DNA of 64,000 bases from Pedobacter namyangjuensis (GTDB lineage: Bacteria > Bacteroidota > Bacteroidia > Sphingobacteriales > Sphingobacteriaceae): positions 930,001 to 994,000 of the forward strand of contig NZ_QMHQ01000002.1 of the NCBI RefSeq assembly GCF_003313325.1, given 5' to 3'. The position numbers were made by a program, and so were the translations under genes. The notes under the pieces are model-generated. The model was not told the origin of the DNA. It made no database searches and saw nothing but the letters and a program-made list of their open reading frames with translations. Shown in pieces: positions 60,335-64,000 of the stretch. The first letter of the stretch is position 1. The number at the start of each line of letters is the position of its first letter.

Positions 60335-61546
60335 ATGGAACTTCCAATTTACTTAGATAACAACGCTACCACCCCATTAGACCCTAGAGTTTTAGAGGCT
60401 ATGCTTCCGTATTTTACCAATAAATTTGGTAATGCAGCAAGTCGTAACCACGCTTTTGGTTGGGTAGCTGAAGAAGGTGTTGATTATGCTCGTGAGCAAG
60501 TGGCAAAATTAATTGGCTGTACTGAAAAAGAAATCATTTTTACCTCTGGTGCTACAGAAGCTGATAATTTAGGTATTAAAGGCGTATTTGAAATGTACCA
60601 AGATAAAGGTAACCATATTATTACTGCTACAACAGAACACAAAGCTGTTTTAGATACCTGCAAGCACTTAGAGAAACAAGGTGCAAGAGTTACCTATCTT
60701 AAAGTTAAAGAAGATGGGTTAATTGATTTGCAAGAACTTGAAGCTGCTATGACTCCACAAACTATTTTAGTAACCATTATGTATGGTAACAACGAAATAG
60801 GTGTTATTCAGCCAATCAAAGAGATTTCTGCAATTGCGCACAAACATGGTGCTTTATTTTTTACAGATGCTACACAAGCGGTTGGTAAAATTCCTGTTGA
60901 TGTAAATGCTGACGGTATAGACTTAATGGCTTTTAGTGCGCACAAAATGTACGGACCAAAAGGTGTAGGTGTTTTATATGTACGTAGAAAAAATCCAAGA
61001 GTTAAAGTTACGGCACAAATTGACGGTGGCGGTCACGAGCGTGGTATGCGTTCTGGTACTTTAAACGTTCCCGGTATTGTTGGTTTAGGTAAAGCTTGCG
61101 AACTTTGCAGGTTGGAAATGGCTGATGAAGCTGTTCGTTTATCCGCTTTGCGTGATAAATTGGAATCTTCTTTAAATACAATGGAAGAAAGTTATGTAAA
61201 TGGTAATACACAACACCGTTTGCCACACGTAGCTAATATCTCGTTTAAGTATGTTGAGGGAGAAGGTTTAATGATGGCTATGAAAGATTTAGCAGTATCT
61301 TCTGGCTCTGCTTGTACATCGGCATCTTTAGAACCATCTTACGTATTAAAAAGCTTAGGCTTATCTGATGATTTAGCGCACTCTTCTATCCGCTTTGGTT
61401 TAGGTAGATTTACTACTGAAGAAGAAGTTGATTATGCTATCGAAAACACTAAAAAAGCAGTTAACCATTTAAGAGATTTATCTCCACTTTGGGAAATGTT
61501 TAAAGAAGGTGTTGATTTAGATAAAATTGAGTGGGCAACACATTAA
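60335..61546 (+). CDS. iscS: Cysteine desulfurase IscS
   Basis: 403 residues, PLP enzyme that removes sulfur from cysteine and delivers it for Fe-S clusters and tRNA thiolation. Motifs: [27 protein letters not shown] (PLP-stacking His), [14 protein letters not shown] (PLP Asp), [13 protein letters not shown] (PLP Lys) and [16 protein letters not shown] (persulfide Cys in a long mobile loop, as in group I IscS). It is the first gene of iscS-iscU-iscA; no iscR precedes it. Confidence 0.97.
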   Translation: MELPIYLDNNATTPLDPRVLEAMLPYFTNKFGNAASRNHAFGWVAEEGVDYAREQVAKLIGCTEKEIIFTSGATEADNLGIKGVFEMYQDKGNHIITATTEHKAVLDTCKHLEKQGARVTYLKVKEDGLIDLQELEAAMTPQTILVTIMYGNNEIGVIQPIKEISAIAHKHGALFFTDATQAVGKIPVDVNADGIDLMAFSAHKMYGPKGVGVLYVRRKNPRVKVTAQIDGGGHERGMRSGTLNVPGIVGLGKACELCRLEMADEAVRLSALRDKLESSLNTMEESYVNGNTQHRLPHVANISFKYVEGEGLMMAMKDLAVSSGSACTSASLEPSYVLKSLGLSDDLAHSSIRFGLGRFTTEEEVDYAIENTKKAVNHLRDLSPLWEMFKEGVDLDKIEWATH

Positions 61547-61562
61547 TAATTAGATAATAATC

Positions 61563-61582
61563 AATTAGCTAATTAGCTAATT
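61563..61582 (+). repeat. Short tandem repeat between iscS and iscU
   Basis: AATTAGCT repeated two and a half times. AT-rich spacer of 49 bases between the genes. Confidence 0.6.
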
Positions 61583-61595
61583 AAAAAATAAAGAC

Positions 61596-62009
61596 ATGGC
61601 ATATTCAGAAAAAGTAATGGAACATTATACCAACCCTCGCAACGTTGGTACTTTAAATAAAGATAATAAAAACGTGGGTACCGGCTTAGTTGGTGCGCCA
61701 GAATGCGGAGACGTTATGCGTTTGCAAATTGAGGTTAACGACGAAAACATAATTACTGATGCTAAATTTAAAACATTTGGTTGTGGTAGTGCTATTGCAT
61801 CGTCTTCATTAGCTACAGAATGGTTAAAAGGCAAATCTATTGATGAGGCTTTAGCTATCGACAACATGGATTTAGTAGAAGAATTAGCTTTACCACCAGT
61901 AAAAATCCACTGTTCGGTATTAGCAGAAGATGCAATTAAATCTGCAATTAATGATTACCGTGTTAAAAATGGATTAGAAGCTTTGGCAATGCCAAAATCA
62001 CACCACTAA
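61596..62009 (+). CDS. iscU: Iron-sulfur cluster assembly scaffold IscU
   Basis: 137 residues. N-terminus AYSEKVMEHYTNPRNVG. The three cluster ligands and Asp are present: GAPECGDVM (Cys plus Asp), FKTFGCGSAIASSS (Cys) and PPVKIHCSVLAEDAI (Cys in the HscA-recognition region). Receives sulfur from IscS and builds [2Fe-2S] clusters. Full length. Confidence 0.97.
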   Translation: MAYSEKVMEHYTNPRNVGTLNKDNKNVGTGLVGAPECGDVMRLQIEVNDENIITDAKFKTFGCGSAIASSSLATEWLKGKSIDEALAIDNMDLVEELALPPVKIHCSVLAEDAIKSAINDYRVKNGLEALAMPKSHH

Positions 62010-62033
62010 AAAGTATTCAGATATGCGTAGTGA

Positions 62034-62070
62034 GTATTGAGACTCAATACGCTTATCGCAATACGCAATA
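62034..62070. repeat. Intergenic palindromic/tandem motif between iscU and iscA
   Basis: GTATTGAG (62034-62041) and CTCAATAC (62043-62050) are perfect complements around one base; CAATACGC then occurs twice in the following 20 bases. The 71-base gap is unusually long for this operon, and the motif may reflect an inserted element. Confidence 0.5.
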
Positions 62071-62080
62071 CTAAAACATC

Positions 62081-62407
62081 ATGATAACAATAACCGATAA
62101 AGCAAAAAGCAAAATAGATCACCTAATGCAGGATTCTGCGATGGGCTCTGATTATTTTTTACGTGTTTCTGTAAAAGGTGGTGGTTGCTCTGGTTTGTCT
62201 TATAACTTAGATTTCGATAACGAAGAGCAAAAAGGCGATCAGTTTTTTGAAGACAGAGGCATCCGCATTGCGTTAGATATGAAATCATTTTTATACTTAG
62301 CAGGAACAGAGCTTGATTTTACCGACGGTTTAAATGGTAAAGGTTTTGCTTTTAATAATCCTAATGCTAGCCGTTCTTGCGGTTGCGGAGAAAGTTTTTC
62401 TGTTTAG
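62081..62407 (+). CDS. iscA: Iron-sulfur cluster assembly accessory protein, A-type
   Basis: 108 residues of the HesB/IscA fold. VKGGGCSGLSYNLDF supplies the first Cys and SRSCGCGESFSV the C-terminal CGC pair. A-type carriers transfer clusters or iron to targets; whether this one acts as IscA or ErpA cannot be told from sequence alone, but operon position favours IscA. It is followed by a terminator. Confidence 0.94.
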   Translation: MITITDKAKSKIDHLMQDSAMGSDYFLRVSVKGGGCSGLSYNLDFDNEEQKGDQFFEDRGIRIALDMKSFLYLAGTELDFTDGLNGKGFAFNNPNASRSCGCGESFSV

Positions 62408-62427
62408 GTTTTAAAAAATTATTAGTC

Positions 62428-62456
62428 AAAGGCACTGTTTTACGGTGCCTTTTTGT
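62428..62456 (+). terminator. Intrinsic terminator of the isc operon
   Basis: Arms AAAGGCAC (62428-62435) / GTGCCTTT (62445-62452), then T. Confidence 0.85.
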
Positions 62457-62587
62457 TTGCGCTATATTTTGTTTCAATCATACAAACTATAAGTTTACTA
62501 AGTTAAACTGTTAGCTCACTCACTCTCAATTCGAAAATACTGTTTTCTAAATAGATTAGGTTAAATATTAACTTAAAATATGTTCTT

Positions 62588-63232
62588 ATGAAAACATTTA
62601 AAATCTCTATTAAACTATTAGTACTGATCATTTCACTTGTAATTTTTTCCTGCAAGAAAGATAAAAACAATATTAAATCCTCATTCGACATTAACAATCC
62701 AAAAGGCTATGCGATAATTTACAAATACCGTAATGTCTCGCCATCAACAACAATTGCTGTATTTAACGAAAGCAATAAAGTTACTTATGGCGGAACTCAT
62801 ACACTCGGCATTGCATCTTTTCGCGTAAGCAATGATCAGCTTATACTTGATGATGATGGAATTGACTTAGTTTTCAAAATAGAAAATGAGAAAATTGTCT
62901 CTTTTAGCGACAATATCAAAACAGCAGAACTCATTAAAATACCAGACGAAAACCAGTTATTAGCCAAAACATTCACAGGAACTTATTTTAACAAAGATGG
63001 TTCAATATTGCATCCAAAATTCTTTTACAAGTTCGAAACTTATACCAACAAAGTTGATGCAGGCTATGATGTTGGAACAACTGTTCGCACAGAAAATTAT
63101 ACATCAATGGGTAACGTTGCCGCTTTTATTCAAAATAATGGCTATGTAGAGTTTATCATCAAAATGCCCGATGGCACGATAGAGAGCAATTACAGCAGTA
63201 AAAACTCAAATGCCTACGGCGTATTTAAATAG
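62588..63232 (+). CDS. Lipoprotein of unknown function
   Basis: 214 residues. The N-terminus MKTFKISIKLLVLIISLVIF then SCKKDKNN gives signal peptide II with lipobox Cys at about 22. The body is beta-rich (STTIAVFNESNKVTYGG, FRVSNDQLILDDDGIDLVFKIENEKI) with no domain that I recognise. It is not similar in sequence to the lipoprotein at 15.6 kb beyond the signal. Monocistronic between the isc operon and the acyl-CoA synthetase gene. Confidence 0.7.
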   Translation: MKTFKISIKLLVLIISLVIFSCKKDKNNIKSSFDINNPKGYAIIYKYRNVSPSTTIAVFNESNKVTYGGTHTLGIASFRVSNDQLILDDDGIDLVFKIENEKIVSFSDNIKTAELIKIPDENQLLAKTFTGTYFNKDGSILHPKFFYKFETYTNKVDAGYDVGTTVRTENYTSMGNVAAFIQNNGYVEFIIKMPDGTIESNYSSKNSNAYGVFK

Positions 63233-63399
63233 CACACCTCTTCTTATTTGAAAAGCAAATGAATTCAGTAATCAAAGAATGTCCTTCTTTCCGCTAAATC
63301 TTCAAGCGATGCAAGCCAAAGGATATCGCTCCAATAAGGTTTAAAAACTTCGGTTTATGCAACAAACAAATGTTGTATAGCGCATAAACCCTTAGATTA

Positions 63400-63471
63400 T
63401 AAACCGGATGGAAATGAAAAGCCCACAACGTAGTTGAAAACGAAGTGAGGACTTGCAATGTACAGCCGGAC
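63400..63471 (+). repeat. Intergenic repeat, degenerate copy D
   Basis: TAAACCGGATGGAAATGAAAA at the left and GACTTGCAATGTACAGCC then GGAC at the right resemble the flanks of copies A-C; the centre (CACAACG...GAAGTG) is unrelated. The rest of 63233-63701 shows only a weak promoter-like CATCTTTG at 63636. Confidence 0.45.
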
Positions 63472-63701
63472 TGACTTCAAGCATCGCAATCAATTGCTTT
63501 TCTATTAAATATTATAGTAGGCTGTTTTATGTTTCGCTAACTCTAACCCTAATGTTACCGAGTTAAGCTTTATTTTAAAACACAGTTAAACATTGTTTTT
63601 TAAATCAATTGCAAATAGCGTTTGTTATTTATGCACATCTTTGCATTTTTAAGGCTAAAAGATTATCATTGTTAGCTAAATACAAACCAATATATTGTGC
63701 T

Positions 63702-64000
63702 ATGGTATCATTTAACGAGTTTTCTACAGTTCCTAGTTTATTACGTAACGTAGTAGAAAATATCCATAAACCCGAAGAAACATTTTTAATCCATAAGAAA
63801 AACGCTAATTGGGAGGAGATTTCTTTTAAAGACACTTTACTGAGAGCGGATTCAATTTCTGCTTTTTTTCTGGAAAGAGGTATACAGAAAGGCGACAGAT
63901 TGGGATTGATGATCGAGAATTCTCCGGAGTACGTTTATTATGATCAAGGAATACAACAAATTGGAGCTATAAACACATCAATCTACCCTACTTTATCTGA
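63702..64000 (+). CDS. Long-chain acyl-CoA synthetase (AMP-forming), 5' part
   Basis: The frame starts at the ATG at 63702 and runs off the window; 99 residues are visible (MVSFNEFSTVPSLLRNVVEN...). NWEEISFKDTLLRADSISAFFLERG, GDRLGLMIENSPEYVYYDQG and IGAINTSIYPTLS are the start of the AMP-binding domain as in long-chain fatty-acid CoA ligases. The ATP-binding P-loop and the C-terminal domain lie outside the window, so activity cannot be judged. Confidence 0.88.
   Translation, partial: MVSFNEFSTVPSLLRNVVENIHKPEETFLIHKKNANWEEISFKDTLLRADSISAFFLERGIQKGDRLGLMIENSPEYVYYDQGIQQIGAINTSIYPTLS

Overview
The window is a piece of an AT-rich Bacteroidota chromosome, most likely from the family Sphingobacteriaceae and Pedobacter-like. 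Four things point there: a type IX secretion (T9SS) cargo cassette with a gliding-motility type C-terminal domain and a PorP/SprF partner; type B ribosomal protein L31; carboxypeptidase-regulatory-like outer-membrane proteins; and Bacteroidota-type -7 promoter elements (TAnnTTTG) with almost no Shine-Dalgarno sites. Species level is inference. I saw no tRNA, rRNA, CRISPR array, phage or intact insertion sequence.

Layout. 1-2.9 kb: two related surface or envelope proteins and a short-chain polyprenyl synthase. 3-8.5 kb: a tandem pair of exported ferritin-like proteins, then, divergently, a LytTR response regulator overlapping a large propeller-type sensor kinase. 9-15.3 kb: a small acidic protein, a GNAT-like protein, an XRE regulator, then housekeeping genes (mpl, prmA, tpiA, a GlmU-like protein, rpmE2). 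15.6-23.4 kb, minus strand: a lipoprotein, a NarL-type two-component system, a Na+/H+ antiporter, MazG-like and NTF2-like proteins, an exported esterase and a DoxX protein. 23.9-29.2 kb: a small basic protein coupled to an orphan LytS-type kinase, an Old Yellow Enzyme with a palindromic operator candidate, an exported EEP-family protein and small unknowns.

29.3-45.7 kb is the centrepiece: a minus-strand cassette of a 4431-residue modular secreted protein, a PorP/SprF protein and an OmpA/PD40 protein. The giant protein has about 20 cysteine-bearing PKD/Ig-like modules, then 15 modules almost all with an EF-hand-like acidic loop, then five DUF11-like modules and a T9SS sorting domain. The last twelve loop modules form three copies of a four-module super-repeat. 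Two tandem membrane-bound AraC regulators lie upstream of it.

48.5-64 kb: an SNF2 helicase, a Dabb protein, a lipid kinase, surE, a short sigma/anti-sigma-like pair, DUF2200, an aldo/keto reductase, an acyltransferase, an SDR, DUF1801, methylmalonyl-CoA epimerase, an iscS-iscU-iscA operon, a lipoprotein and the 5' end of an acyl-CoA synthetase gene.

Scattered through intergenic DNA are four degenerate members of one repeat family (near 16.5, 23.5, 55.3 and 63.4 kb). They keep similar flanks, and the first two enclose different palindromic cores. This and the super-repeat in the giant protein are the two structures here that ordinary gene annotation would miss.
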